A stretch of DNA of 64,000 nucleotides from Galbibacter sp048266365 (GCF_048266365.1 NZ_JBLWZP010000001.1:248001-312000), one strand, 5' to 3'. Shown: positions 1 to 9,210, counted from the stretch's first letter. Made by a program: numbers and translations. The notes: generated by a model not told the origin, from the sequence alone.

Positions 1-129
1 GCTTTTGAAGAAAAATGGGCTTAATAAATTAGGACAAAAAAACATGCTTTAAATCACTTAAACGGCAGTTTTGGGCACTCTAGGACGATACCAAAAAGAA
101 ATCTTTTCTAAAGCAATCTCATATTGTTT

Positions 130-375
130 TTAATCTTCAAGAGTGACCTTCTGCCCTCGATGTGGTTTTAGTGCTGCTCTAAGCTGATCTACATAAGACA
201 TCTCGACAATTAAGTAAATCAAGTTGTGTTGTTGTTCTATAGGGGTTTCCATCCCGATTTTTTTATAGGGAACTTGATCCCTGGATAAGAATTCTTTAAG
301 GTGGATTTCAAAATGTTTCGCCGTGTTTTGACCTGCCTCTCCCATAAAATCCCAAATCATTTTTACATATTCCAT
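130..375 (-). CDS. small hypothetical protein (81 aa)
   Basis: I do not recognise the family. The product is a short soluble protein with no signal peptide, lipobox or membrane segment, mixed charge and an acidic C-terminus (VTLED). It starts at an ATG (complement of 373-375) and is divergent from the foldase operon that begins at 500. On the minus strand, 399-406 reads TAATTTTG, a fair Bacteroidota -7 box 24 bases upstream of the start, which supports real expression. The reading frame is open throughout and no competing frame covers it. Function unknown. Confidence 0.6.
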   Translation of the reverse strand: MEYVKMIWDFMGEAGQNTAKHFEIHLKEFLSRDQVPYKKIGMETPIEQQHNLIYLIVEMSYVDQLRAALKPHRGQKVTLED

Positions 376-451
376 CTGAGTGTTGTTATATTTGATTGCA
401 AAATTAACTAAAATAGTGTGCTAAAACTATCTTATAGCGTTGTTAAAAAGC

Positions 452-481
452 TTGAATACTTTAGCTGAATTATTATTTTTG
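452..481 (+). promoter_or_regulatory. promoter of the foldase operon
   Basis: TTG at 452-454, 19 bases, then TATTTTTG at 474-481 matches the Bacteroidota vegetative consensus TTG-N17-23-TAnnTTTG. Transcription would begin near 488. That puts the ATG at 440 upstream of the RNA and supports the ATG at 500 as the true start. Confidence 0.6.
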
Positions 482-499
482 TCAGAATTAAGGTTTCCC

Positions 500-1384
500 A
501 TGGTATCAACATACAAGAAAAAATTAAGTTTAGGAATTGCACTGCTTCTTCTGGTTTCGTGCGATTACTTTAAATCGCAACCGGTTGAGGACCCTATTGC
601 TAAAGTAGGTGAGTCCTACTTAGTACTCTCAGATATAGATAAAATAATACCCGAGAATATTTCGGTTCAAGACAGTACTATTTTGGCCAATAACTACATA
701 CAGGATTGGGCACAGCAGCAACTGATGCTCTCCAGGGCTAAACTGAACATTCCGGAGATCAAACAAAAGGAGTTTGAAGATTTGGTTAAACAATACAGAG
801 CGGATCTTTTTATCAATGCTTATAAGGAGGGTTTAGTGGCTAAGTCCATGGATACACAAGTGTCTCATATGGAGCTTGAAACCTATTACGAAGATCATAA
901 AGAAAACTTTAAACTCAATGAGCGTTTGGTGAAAATACGATATATCAATGTAGCCAATCAATACGATGACATTAAGCAATTGCGCGAAGCAATTCGGCGC
1001 TTTAACCAAGAGGATAAGGACCTGCTGAATTCACTGGCGATTACCTTTAAATCCTATTCATTAAATGATAGTACATGGGTGAAGTCATCTTCCATTATAC
1101 AGAAATTACCTAAAATCAATATAGAGAATAGCGGAAGTTATCTAAAAAAATCACATTTTTTTGAGCTTTCCGATTCTTTAGGAGTATATTTGGTCACTGT
1201 AAATGAAGTGCTTGAGCGTAATGACATTGCTCCCTTGGAGTATGTAGAGCCTACTGTACGCAAAATTATATTGAATAAAAGAAAGTTGGATTTTATCAAA
1301 AAATTGGAGCGGGAGCTTTTAGATGAGGCCACTGGAAATAAAGAATTTGAAATTTTTGACTTAAAACAAGATTCTAGAAAATGA
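500..1384 (+). CDS. SurA/PpiC-like periplasmic lipoprotein
   Basis: 294-aa lipoprotein, probably a periplasmic chaperone related to SurA/PrsA-type peptidyl-prolyl isomerases. From the ATG at 500 the protein begins MVSTYKKK, has a hydrophobic run and a lipobox LLVSC, so the mature lipidated Cys lies about residue 22. The helical N-terminal chaperone-like half and short C-terminal helix fit the SurA core, but I see no clear full parvulin catalytic domain in the middle. It overlaps the next gene by four bases (ATGA at 1381-1384), a sign of translational coupling to the second foldase. An ATG at 440 is in frame but precedes the promoter. Likely role: outer-membrane protein folding. The family assignment is moderate, the lipoprotein call is strong. 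Confidence 0.75.
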   Translation: MVSTYKKKLSLGIALLLLVSCDYFKSQPVEDPIAKVGESYLVLSDIDKIIPENISVQDSTILANNYIQDWAQQQLMLSRAKLNIPEIKQKEFEDLVKQYRADLFINAYKEGLVAKSMDTQVSHMELETYYEDHKENFKLNERLVKIRYINVANQYDDIKQLREAIRRFNQEDKDLLNSLAITFKSYSLNDSTWVKSSSIIQKLPKINIENSGSYLKKSHFFELSDSLGVYLVTVNEVLERNDIAPLEYVEPTVRKIILNKRKLDFIKKLERELLDEATGNKEFEIFDLKQDSRK

Positions 1385-2865
1385 GAATGAAAGGACTGTT
1401 CACTGTTTTATATATATCAATATTGAGTATGGCACCAGTTATGGGGCAGGAAACGAATGCTGCGGATTCTTCCACGGCTCAACTTGAGTCCCAAGAGGAT
1501 CTCGCCTTAGCGGTTTCTGATTCGGCTGTCACCGATACGGTTGCTACAGCTGCAGTTGATACTGTTCAAATTGTAGACTCCAAAAGAGAAAAGGTTGATG
1601 GTGTTGTCTCTGTAGTGGGTGAATACGTAATCTTAGAATCGGATATCGATAAAAGCTTTATCGATATGCAAACCCAAGGGATTTCTACTGCTAATATCAC
1701 AAGATGCCAAGTTTTGGGAAGATTGATGGAAGATAAGATGTATGCTCATCAAGCGATACAGGATAGTATCCTGGTTTCTGACGCGGAGATCAGTGGTATT
1801 GTCGATCGTAAAATGGAATTTTTTGTCTCTCAGGTAGGTTCTATGGAGAAGCTACTGAAATACTACCGAAAAGATAGCGAACAAAGCCTTAGAGAAGAAA
1901 TGACTGAATTGGAAAAAGCCATTCAGTTATCACAACGTATGCAGGCAAAAGTTGTTGAAGAAATAGAAATCACTCCTGAAGAAGTACGTCAATGGTACAA
2001 CAGTTTGGACGAGGAAGCGCTTCCTGTTTTCGGAGACGAGGTAGAAATTGCTCAGATCGTTAAAATACCAAAGCCTACAGAAGAGGCAGTACAAGAAACT
2101 ATCGATAAATTAGAGTCCTACAGAAGGGATGTCCTGGAAAGTGGCTCTAGCTTTGCTATTAAGCAAACCTTATATTCAGAGGATCCGGGGAAGTCAGAAA
2201 ATGGTGGAGTTTATGTGCTTACCAAAAGCTCCGGATTTGTTCAATCATTTAAAGATGCAGCTTTCAGTACTCCTGAAGGTGGTATTTCTGAGCCTTTCGA
2301 AAGTGATTTCGGGTGGCATATTCTTCAAGTAGAAAAAATTAGAGGTCAAGAACGTCTGGTACGCCATATCCTACTTCGTCCAAAGATTTCTCAAGAAGCC
2401 ATTGATGAGACAAAAAAGGAGTTAGAGGATATTCGTCAAAAAATCGTAGATGAGGAGTTTACATTCTCAGAAGCAGCGCGTAATTTTTCAGATGAAAAAG
2501 AAACGAGATTCGAAGGTGGAGTCCTTAGAAACCCCGAGACCTTTGATACCAAGTTTGAGTTGACTAAAATGGATCCTACACTTTATTCGCAAATCAATCC
2601 TTTAGAGGGAGAAGAGATTTCACAACCATTACTTGAAGAGACGCGAACTGGAATTCAGTTTAAACTTCTAAAGGTGATTTCAAGACACGAAGCACATAAA
2701 GCCGATTACGCCAAGGATTATATTAAAATTAAAGATTTGGCTCTTAAGGAAAAGCAACTTGAGGAAATCGGTAAATGGATGGATGAGAAAATAAAAGATA
2801 CTTATATAAGTGTAGCCCCGGATAACCGTGATTGTGATTTTGCCAATAACTGGCTAAAGAAATAA
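1381..2865 (+). CDS. SurA-type peptidyl-prolyl cis-trans isomerase (two PpiC domains)
   Basis: 494-aa secreted parvulin-family foldase. An N-terminal signal peptide ends near the MGQ at residues 21-23. A low-complexity Ala/Asp/Ser/Thr stretch follows (about 25-75), then a SurA N-terminal helical domain starting at VVSVVGEYVILESDID. Two parvulin (PpiC) domains follow, at roughly 215-325 and 330-430; the first has the family's GG..P.GGISEPF..DFGWHILQV pattern, the second begins RHILL. It acts in the periplasm on unfolded outer-membrane proteins. It is coupled to the upstream lipoprotein by a 4-base overlap and followed after 7 bases by a MoxR ATPase, so the three probably form one operon. Family assignment is firm. 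Confidence 0.9.
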   Translation: MRMKGLFTVLYISILSMAPVMGQETNAADSSTAQLESQEDLALAVSDSAVTDTVATAAVDTVQIVDSKREKVDGVVSVVGEYVILESDIDKSFIDMQTQGISTANITRCQVLGRLMEDKMYAHQAIQDSILVSDAEISGIVDRKMEFFVSQVGSMEKLLKYYRKDSEQSLREEMTELEKAIQLSQRMQAKVVEEIEITPEEVRQWYNSLDEEALPVFGDEVEIAQIVKIPKPTEEAVQETIDKLESYRRDVLESGSSFAIKQTLYSEDPGKSENGGVYVLTKSSGFVQSFKDAAFSTPEGGISEPFESDFGWHILQVEKIRGQERLVRHILLRPKISQEAIDETKKELEDIRQKIVDEEFTFSEAARNFSDEKETRFEGGVLRNPETFDTKFELTKMDPTLYSQINPLEGEEISQPLLEETRTGIQFKLLKVISRHEAHKADYAKDYIKIKDLALKEKQLEEIGKWMDEKIKDTYISVAPDNRDCDFANNWLKK

Positions 2866-2872
2866 TTTACTT

Positions 2873-3826
2873 ATGCAAGATGTAGCTGCCGCCAAAAATC
2901 TGGTGGTCAAACACCAAAAACTTAAAGAAGAAATAGCCCAGGTAATCGTTGGTCAAGATTCCGTGATCGACCAAGTACTACTTTCAATTTATTCTGGTGG
3001 GCACGCGCTTTTAATTGGGGTGCCGGGTTTGGCAAAAACCCTAATGATCAATACCATTGCAAAGGTTCTTGGGCTGGATTTTAAACGCATACAGTTTACT
3101 CCGGACTTAATGCCTAGCGATATTCTAGGGAGTGAAGTCTTGGATTCAAGCAGAGCCTTTAAGTTCATAAAAGGCCCGGTGTTTGCCAACATCATCTTGG
3201 CAGATGAAATCAATAGAACCCCTCCGAAAACACAATCCGCATTGCTAGAGGCCATGCAAGAGCGATCAGTAACCGTATCAGGAACTGTTTATCCTTTGCA
3301 GTTGCCATATTTTGTGCTGGCTACACAAAATCCCATTGAACAAGAAGGAACCTATCCACTACCTGAAGCGCAGTTGGATCGTTTTATGTTCGCTATAGAA
3401 TTGGATTATCCTAGTTTTGAAGAGGAGGTCGCTGTAGTAAAGTCCACCACTGTAGATCATAGCTATGAGGTAAAACCTATGTTCAGCGCTGCTGAGATTA
3501 TAGCGATCCAAAAACTAATACGACGTGTTCCGGTTGCTGATAATGTAGTGGAGTACGCAGTAACCCTTGTAGGTAAGACTAGGCCAAACAGCTCACTTGC
3601 CACCAACACCATTAATGAGTACGTAGATTGGGGCGCCGGACCAAGAGCTTCACAGAATTTGATTCTAGCCGCCAAAGCCCATGCTGTAGTTCAAGGTAAA
3701 TTCTCTCCGGATATAGAGGATGTTCAGGCAGTCTCTCTCGGGATTTTACGTCATAGAGTCCTTAAAAATTACAAGGCCGAAGCCGAAAATGTTTCCATAG
3801 ACGCAATCATTACTTCTTTGTTTTAG
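2873..3826 (+). CDS. MoxR-family AAA+ ATPase
   Basis: 317-aa cytoplasmic AAA+ ATPase of the MoxR class, a chaperone-like family that usually helps mature cofactor-containing or VWA-domain partners. Walker A is GVPGLAKT near residue 47, Walker B ILADEINR near 109, and the sensor-1 segment ATQNPIEQEGTYPLPEAQLDR is the MoxR signature. Length is normal for the family. The usual neighbours (DUF58 and VWA proteins) are not downstream: the next gene is aconitase after a 295-base gap, so the partner is not visible here. It lies 7 bases after the SurA-type gene and probably shares its transcript. Confidence 0.92.
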   Translation: MQDVAAAKNLVVKHQKLKEEIAQVIVGQDSVIDQVLLSIYSGGHALLIGVPGLAKTLMINTIAKVLGLDFKRIQFTPDLMPSDILGSEVLDSSRAFKFIKGPVFANIILADEINRTPPKTQSALLEAMQERSVTVSGTVYPLQLPYFVLATQNPIEQEGTYPLPEAQLDRFMFAIELDYPSFEEEVAVVKSTTVDHSYEVKPMFSAAEIIAIQKLIRRVPVADNVVEYAVTLVGKTRPNSSLATNTINEYVDWGAGPRASQNLILAAKAHAVVQGKFSPDIEDVQAVSLGILRHRVLKNYKAEAENVSIDAIITSLF

Positions 3827-4121
3827 AAACCATAAGGTCTTCCGGTATCTTTGGCTTTATTTTTTTGATAATAAAGTCGATTTTCGCAATAATTTGATTC
3901 CCAAACACTATCAAGAATAGCGATCATTTTAACCGAAGTGTTTTAAATTAGCATTTCTGTAAAAAGAGCTGTCATTCCTTGCATTCAACGCTTTTTAAAG
4001 CGCTAAAAATGTGGTATTTTTAAAACATTCTCAATTCCCGAATGTTTTCTTAAAAACTTTAATAACTCTATGGTTTTTTGTATTTTCGCAGGACTTTCAA
4101 ATTAAAAAATATACAATTAAT

Positions 4122-6386
4122 ATGGCTTTTGATATTGATATGATTAAGAAGGTATACGACACCATGGCAGAACGTGTTGACAAGGCACGTGAACTCACTG
4201 GTAAACCGTTAACCTTATCGGAGAAAATACTTTACGCACACTTGTGGGATGGTACACCAAACAAGGCTTTTGTGAGAGGTAAAGATTATGTAGATTTTGC
4301 ACCGGATAGAATTGCTTGCCAGGATGCTACTGCACAAATGGCTTTGTTGCAATTCATGCAGGCTGGAAAATCTAAGGTAGCCGTACCAACCACCGTGCAT
4401 TGTGATCACCTTATTCAGGCTAAACAAGGAGCAGCAAAAGATTTAAAGCGTGCAAATGAAACCAGTAATGAGGTTTTTGATTTTCTTGGATCAGTATCAA
4501 ATAAATATGGTATTGGATTTTGGAAGCCGGGAGCAGGGATTATTCACCAAGTGGTATTAGAAAATTATGCATTTCCGGGTGGAATGATGATCGGAACGGA
4601 TTCACATACAGTTAACGCTGGTGGATTAGGGATGGTTGCCATCGGAGTTGGAGGTGCTGATGCAGTTGATGTAATGGCGGGTATGGCTTGGGAATTAAAA
4701 TTCCCAAAACTTATCGGTGTTAAACTAACCGGTAAACTAAACGGTTGGACTTCTGCTAAAGACGTGATCTTAAAAGTTGCCGGTATTCTTACTGTAAAAG
4801 GAGGAACCGGTGCTATCATTGAATATTTCGGAGAAGGTGCTAAAAATTTATCATGTACCGGTAAAGGAACCATCTGTAATATGGGTGCTGAGGTAGGAGC
4901 AACAACTTCTACTTTCGGTTATGACGATTCTATGGAGCGTTACCTAAGAGCTACAGATCGTTCAGAAGTTGCTGATGCGGCTAATGGAATTAGAGAATAC
5001 CTTACTGGAGATGATGAAGTTTACGCAAACCCGGAGCAGTATTTTGACCAGGTGATCGAGATTAACCTTGATGAACTTAAACCACACTTAAACGGTCCTT
5101 TTACACCGGATTTAGCTACTCCGGTTGGAGAGCTTGGTGAAAAAGCAGCTAAAAATGACTGGCCGATAAAAGTTGATTGGGGTCTGATAGGATCTTGTAC
5201 CAACTCTTCATACGAAGATTTAACCCGTGCGGCTTCTATTGCCAAACAAGCGGTTGATAAAAAGATAAAAGCAAAGTCTGATTTTGGAATTAACCCGGGA
5301 TCAGAACAAATTAGATACACTGCAGAACGTGACGGTATCCTTAAGATTTTTGAAGACTTGGATGCTACAATATTCACCAATGCTTGTGGTCCATGTATTG
5401 GACAATGGGATCGTAGTGATTTAAAAGGGGAAGAAAAAAATACCATAGTACACTCGTTTAACAGAAACTTCTCTAAACGTGCTGATGGTAATCCTAATAC
5501 ACATGCCTTTGTAGGTTCTCCGGAAATGGTTGCTGCAATTGCAATTTCAGGTCGTTTAGACTTTAATCCAATGACAGATACGCTTATCAACGAAGATGGA
5601 GAAGAAGTAAGATTGGATGAGCCAGCCGGAATTGAATTACCACCACAAGGATTTGCTGTTGAGGATGCTGGTTATGTGGAACCTTTAATTGATGGTAGCG
5701 GTGTTGAAGTATCTGTAAGTCCAAGTTCAGAGCGTTTACAATTACTAACGCCATTCAAACCAATTGATAACCAAATCAAAGGAGCTAAATTGCTTATCAA
5801 AGCTTTTGGTAAATGTACCACTGACCATATTTCTATGGCTGGACCATGGTTACGTTACCGAGGACACTTGGATAACATCTCTAATAATATGTTGATTGGG
5901 GCTGTGAATGCCTTTGGTAAGAAAACTAACTTTGTGAAGAACCAATTGACAGGTGAATATGGTGGAGTTCCGGATGTTGCTCGTGCTTATAAAGCTGCTG
6001 ATGTATATTCAGTAGTTGTAGGTGACCATAACTACGGTGAAGGATCTTCTCGTGAGCATGCTGCCATGGAGCCAAGACACCTAGGTGTTGCTGCGGTGAT
6101 CGTAAAATCATTTGCGCGTATCCATGAAACAAACCTTAAGAAGCAAGGGATGTTAGGGCTTACTTTTGTAAACGAGAGTGATTATGACTTGATTCAAGAA
6201 GATGATACCTTCAACTTCTTAGATCTAGATCAATTCGCGCCTGAAAAACCACTAAATGTAGAGGTTGTTCACGCTGATGGATCTAAAGATGTGATCGTAT
6301 TAAATCACACTTATAACGATTCTCAAATTGCCTGGTTTAAAGAAGGATCAGCATTGAATCTTATCAAAAAGGAAAATGCTTTATAA
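4122..6386 (+). CDS. acn: aconitate hydratase
   Basis: 754-aa cytoplasmic [4Fe-4S] enzyme that isomerises citrate to isocitrate in the TCA cycle. The cluster ligands are visible as Cys359 (IGSCTNSS) and Cys422/Cys425 (ACGPCIGQ). The C-terminal swivel domain carries the conserved GDHNYGEGSSREHAA loop with its active-site Ser and Arg. Length and sequence fit the mitochondrial-type aconitase common in Bacteroidota. I chose the ATG at 4122 (MAFDIDMIKK) because the longer frame from 4011 adds 37 hydrophobic, non-family residues encoded by AT-rich leader DNA. The gene stands alone, with a hairpin terminator after it. Confidence 0.97.
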   Translation: MAFDIDMIKKVYDTMAERVDKARELTGKPLTLSEKILYAHLWDGTPNKAFVRGKDYVDFAPDRIACQDATAQMALLQFMQAGKSKVAVPTTVHCDHLIQAKQGAAKDLKRANETSNEVFDFLGSVSNKYGIGFWKPGAGIIHQVVLENYAFPGGMMIGTDSHTVNAGGLGMVAIGVGGADAVDVMAGMAWELKFPKLIGVKLTGKLNGWTSAKDVILKVAGILTVKGGTGAIIEYFGEGAKNLSCTGKGTICNMGAEVGATTSTFGYDDSMERYLRATDRSEVADAANGIREYLTGDDEVYANPEQYFDQVIEINLDELKPHLNGPFTPDLATPVGELGEKAAKNDWPIKVDWGLIGSCTNSSYEDLTRAASIAKQAVDKKIKAKSDFGINPGSEQIRYTAERDGILKIFEDLDATIFTNACGPCIGQWDRSDLKGEEKNTIVHSFNRNFSKRADGNPNTHAFVGSPEMVAAIAISGRLDFNPMTDTLINEDGEEVRLDEPAGIELPPQGFAVEDAGYVEPLIDGSGVEVSVSPSSERLQLLTPFKPIDNQIKGAKLLIKAFGKCTTDHISMAGPWLRYRGHLDNISNNMLIGAVNAFGKKTNFVKNQLTGEYGGVPDVARAYKAADVYSVVVGDHNYGEGSSREHAAMEPRHLGVAAVIVKSFARIHETNLKKQGMLGLTFVNESDYDLIQEDDTFNFLDLDQFAPEKPLNVEVVHADGSKDVIVLNHTYNDSQIAWFKEGSALNLIKKENAL

Positions 6387-6424
6387 GCCTCAAAGGACTT
6401 GAAGAATTTAATATAACTTTTTAT

Positions 6425-6463
6425 AAAACAAGGGCTTCCAATACAACGGAGGCTTTTGTTTTT
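6425..6463 (+). terminator. terminator after aconitase
   Basis: Imperfect hairpin with arms AAAACAAGGGCTTCC and GGAGGCTTTTGTTTT around AATACAAC, followed by T residues. It sits 39 bases after the aconitase stop. Confidence 0.7.
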
Positions 6464-6492
6464 AACCCCTGTTACTAAAGCCACTCCAAGGG

Positions 6493-7053
6493 ATGAAACT
6501 CAATAAATCACAGATTCAGAACATATTATTACTAGTGGGGATCCTGGTGCTTTTGTTCACGCCTTTAGGAACTCAAATTAAAGTACAGCTCAACCGATTG
6601 CTAGCCTTTTCACCATCTGTGGTGGCAGAGGATCACAGGTCAAAAGTAACGACTTACCAATGGGATTTACAAAACCTTGAAGGAAACAGGTATAGTTTTA
6701 AAGATACTCAAGGCAAGGTAGTGCTGTTAAACTTCTGGGCAACCTGGTGTCCGCCCTGCATTGCTGAAATGCCAAGTATGCAAGAGCTCTACAATGACTA
6801 TGGGGATCAAATCGTCTTTGTGTTTGTCTCCCAAGAACCCAAGGAAAAGATTCAAGGATTCTTAGATAAACACAATTACAACTTCCCGGTATACCAAGCT
6901 ATAAGTGAACCCCCGGCTGCATTTAACCATAAAAGTATTCCTCAAACCTATCTGGTCGATAAAGCCGGTAACATCGTTATTGATAAAAATGGTGCAGCCA
7001 ACTGGAACAGTAAAAGCGTTAGGCAGACCATTACAACGTTATTAAACCTATAG
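6493..7053 (+). CDS. TlpA-like membrane-anchored thiol-disulfide oxidoreductase
   Basis: 186-aa periplasmic thioredoxin-fold protein. Residues about 9-28 form an uncleaved membrane anchor (ILLLVGILVLLFTPLG). A thioredoxin domain follows with the active site WATWCPPC (Cys86, Cys89) and the cis-proline loop SIPQTYLVD. Such TlpA/ResA relatives reduce disulfides for cytochrome c maturation or other extracytoplasmic targets. It has its own gene slot, 30 bases after the aconitase terminator, with a 354-base gap downstream, so the substrate cannot be deduced from context. Confidence 0.9.
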   Translation: MKLNKSQIQNILLLVGILVLLFTPLGTQIKVQLNRLLAFSPSVVAEDHRSKVTTYQWDLQNLEGNRYSFKDTQGKVVLLNFWATWCPPCIAEMPSMQELYNDYGDQIVFVFVSQEPKEKIQGFLDKHNYNFPVYQAISEPPAAFNHKSIPQTYLVDKAGNIVIDKNGAANWNSKSVRQTITTLLNL

Positions 7054-7280
7054 GATACATGTCCTTTACCTTTGACAACTTCACAGTGTATAAACACTAC
7101 CATTTTCTCTTAAATCTTGGTTTTATACGCAATACAGGCAACGCTACGGTTAAGGCAAGATTAACTTTTAATAAATAGTATCTAATTTTGATATTTCATT
7201 AGCAATAGTTTAATCAAATTATAAGAAGTTGGAACTTGTGTTTAAAAAATCATCTAAACTCTTGATAATTCTACAATGTA

Positions 7281-7298
7281 ATTTCAAACGTTTGAAAT
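7281..7298. promoter_or_regulatory. 18-bp perfect palindrome, possible operator of tdh
   Basis: ATTTCAAACGTTTGAAAT is a perfect 18-bp palindrome with a central CG, the shape of LacI-family operators. It is 110 bases upstream of the threonine dehydrogenase ATG, in a 354-base gap (7054-7407) in which I found no other feature and no convincing -33/-7 pair. No LacI-type regulator is in the window. Confidence 0.4.
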
Positions 7299-7407
7299 AA
7301 AAATATTTTGGGAATGCTAGGAGGTGTGAAAAAATTAAAGATATTTGTGTAAACGAAAACAATAAATTTTCAATTACTTACTTTTTACTAAAATTAATAA
7401 CTTTTTA

Positions 7408-8343
7408 ATGGGTAAAATACTAATTACTGGGGCAGGAGGACAATTAGGGTCCGAATTGACAGCAGCATTAGCAAGTACTTTTGGTGCTGTAAATATCATT
7501 GCTACGGATATTAATGAGGCAGCAGCTGAGAAATTTGATTACTGTACTTTTGAAACCCTGAATGTGATGGATAAGGATCGTTTAGTATCCCTGGTCGAAA
7601 CCCATCAGGTTACGGAGATATATCATTTAGCGGCCATCCTTTCTGCTGCTGGAGAGAAAAATCCATTGTTTACTTGGCAATTGAATATGGATAGTTTGCT
7701 CAGTGTACTGGAGCTCGGTAGAACTGGTGCAATTTCCAAAATTTATTGGCCATCTTCCATTGCTGTATTTGGACAAAACACCCCCATGGATAATACGCCA
7801 CAACATTGTGTCATGGATCCGACCACGGTTTACGGTATTTCTAAATTAGCAGGTGAACGTTGGTGTGAATACTATAACCAAAAATATGGAGTGGATGTTC
7901 GAAGTATTCGGTATCCTGGTTTAATTGGATATAAATCACTCGCCGGTGGAGGGACTACAGATTACGCTGTGGATATTTTTAGAGCAGCGGTTAACAAACA
8001 AGATTTTGAGTGTTTCTTAGCTGAAGACATGTACCTTCCAATGATGTATATGCCAGATGCCATTAAAGCAACTATAGATTTAATGCAAGCTCCAACTAAA
8101 GATATTAGCATACGTTCTTCGTATAACGTTGCTGCCATCAGCTTTACCCCTAAGGATCTTCATCAAGCCATCGTTAAAAGATATCCTGACTTTAAGATTA
8201 CATACAAGCCGGATTTTAGACAACAGATCGCATCTTCATGGCCAAATAGTATCGATGATACCCAGGCACGCCTAGATTGGAATTGGCAACATGACTATGG
8301 CATAGAACAGATGACTGAAGATATATTAAAACATATCGGTTAG
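7408..8343 (+). CDS. tdh: L-threonine 3-dehydrogenase, short-chain (UDP-galactose epimerase-like) type
   Basis: 311-aa NAD-dependent extended short-chain dehydrogenase that oxidises L-threonine to 2-amino-3-ketobutyrate. The Rossmann motif GAGGQLG is at residues 8-14, the catalytic YGISK has Tyr142 and Lys146, and the Ser pair in WPSSIAVFG fits the substrate site. The GGGTTDYAVDIF segment and the MYLPMMYMPDA stretch are characteristic of the flavobacterial type of this enzyme, as opposed to the zinc-dependent E. coli Tdh. It is monocistronic. A fragment of a globin gene begins 30 bases after its stop. Confidence 0.9.
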   Translation: MGKILITGAGGQLGSELTAALASTFGAVNIIATDINEAAAEKFDYCTFETLNVMDKDRLVSLVETHQVTEIYHLAAILSAAGEKNPLFTWQLNMDSLLSVLELGRTGAISKIYWPSSIAVFGQNTPMDNTPQHCVMDPTTVYGISKLAGERWCEYYNQKYGVDVRSIRYPGLIGYKSLAGGGTTDYAVDIFRAAVNKQDFECFLAEDMYLPMMYMPDAIKATIDLMQAPTKDISIRSSYNVAAISFTPKDLHQAIVKRYPDFKITYKPDFRQQIASSWPNSIDDTQARLDWNWQHDYGIEQMTEDILKHIG

Positions 8344-8372
8344 TACCTCGATCTGTTCAAATTATAATAGGC

Positions 8373-8536
8373 ATTCGATTCGATTACTTCCAAGGCCGTA
8401 CTATTTATTGGTTTTGGAAGTAACTGATTTTAGCGTGAAAAACTTCTGTGATTTTCGTGGCTCTCCATTTGGCCATATCGGCAACTTCTCCTTGGTAGAG
8501 TTCATCAAGAGTTTCAAACCACAGAGCCTTCCACTG
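8373..8536 (-). pseudogene. duplicated 3' fragment of the truncated-haemoglobin gene (repeat copy A)
   Basis: 164 bases that match 10757-10920 with 7 mismatches by eye (about 96%). On the minus strand 8405-8536 encodes the last ~43 codons and the stop of the globin whose intact gene is at 10789-11163. No start or N-terminal part is present. Similarity stops abruptly at CCACTG on both copies. The two copies are direct repeats bracketing the TnpB relic and the fic gene. An apparent plus-strand reading frame at 8408-8653 is only a shadow of this fragment. Confidence 0.8.
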
Positions 8537-8861
8537 TTGTTACTCTGTCATTCTTTTTCGTATTCTAGGAAAATAAAATATAAAATTCGATGTTTAGGGG
8601 CTTTCCTATTTAACTACCCCACTTATCAAATTGAAAAAAAACTGTCTGTCTGAATTGTTTGAAACAAGGTTAGATTACTCGATATCATGTAGTTGTAAAC
8701 GTAAACCGTATTGTTTTCAAATTATTGAAGAATTAAATACAAAAACAATATTTTGCCGTAATTTTTTTACAGTACATTTAATTTGAGATACAGAATTCCC
8801 TTTCTTTTTTTTTAAACGTTTAGGACGCTATTGATTTATCTTATAGGTTAATTTGAATAAA

Positions 8862-9092
8862 CTACCCAACCACGCATAGCGATGGATTGGGTTTTAAACC
8901 TGAAGCTAGATGAGCAATATCGCAACACATAGCATTCGATTTTTCATCGCGGTTTACGGCGCGTCCAAGGGTAGCGATATTGATCGATGCGTTTACATCC
9001 GCGTCCATATGGCTTCCAAAGTTGTTGCACTTAAAGTGCTTGGCAGTTCGTTTACCAATATGTTTACACACATCGTTATTTTGCCCTCTAAA
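8862..9092 (-). pseudogene. TnpB (IS200/IS605 OrfB) C-terminal relic
   Basis: The minus strand encodes a TnpB C-terminal zinc-ribbon and last RuvC motif: VCKHIGKR, KHFKCNN, then DADVNASINIA, whose first Asp would be the third RuvC catalytic acid. Only ~70 codons remain. One zinc Cys of the first knuckle is absent and the second knuckle reads CNNF where a CNNCG-type knuckle is expected, so the finger is broken. There is no N-terminal RuvC part upstream. The 3' end holds a stem-loop (8865-8891, arms CCCAACCA and TGGATTGGG with a one-base bulge), the region where these elements encode their guide RNA. Inactive remnant. Confidence 0.7.
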
Positions 9093-9144
9093 GAATAATA
9101 ACAGATAAATAAATTATGAAGTATACCTTTGGTAAAAAGCTCTA

Positions 9145-9207
9145 TCTGCTGCCCTAACTTAGTTACACACTTAGATAAAATCTAACTGAAATATCAAGGA
9201 CAGCAGA
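9145..9207. repeat. imperfect inverted repeat, possible element end
   Basis: Arms TCTGCTGCCCT (9145-9155) and AGGACAGCAGA (9197-9207) pair at 10 of 11 positions. Between them lies a smaller hairpin TTAGAT-AAA-ATCTAA. The structure sits in the 283-base gap between the TnpB relic and the fic gene, and could be an element end or an RNA structure. I see no T-run typical of a terminator. Confidence 0.45.
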
Positions 9208-9210
9208 TTT

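Noticed and set aside
4051..4090. Promoter for aconitase with TATTTTCG as -7 box
   Set aside because: The box deviates from TAnnTTTG and no TTG lies 17-23 bases upstream.
5021..5590. Long minus-strand open frame (189 codons)
   Set aside because: Lies wholly inside aconitase, in a frame opposite strong codon-level conservation; no family features.
8408..8653. Plus-strand 81-codon open frame
   Set aside because: Its first ~130 bases are the antisense of the duplicated globin fragment and the rest has no coding character.
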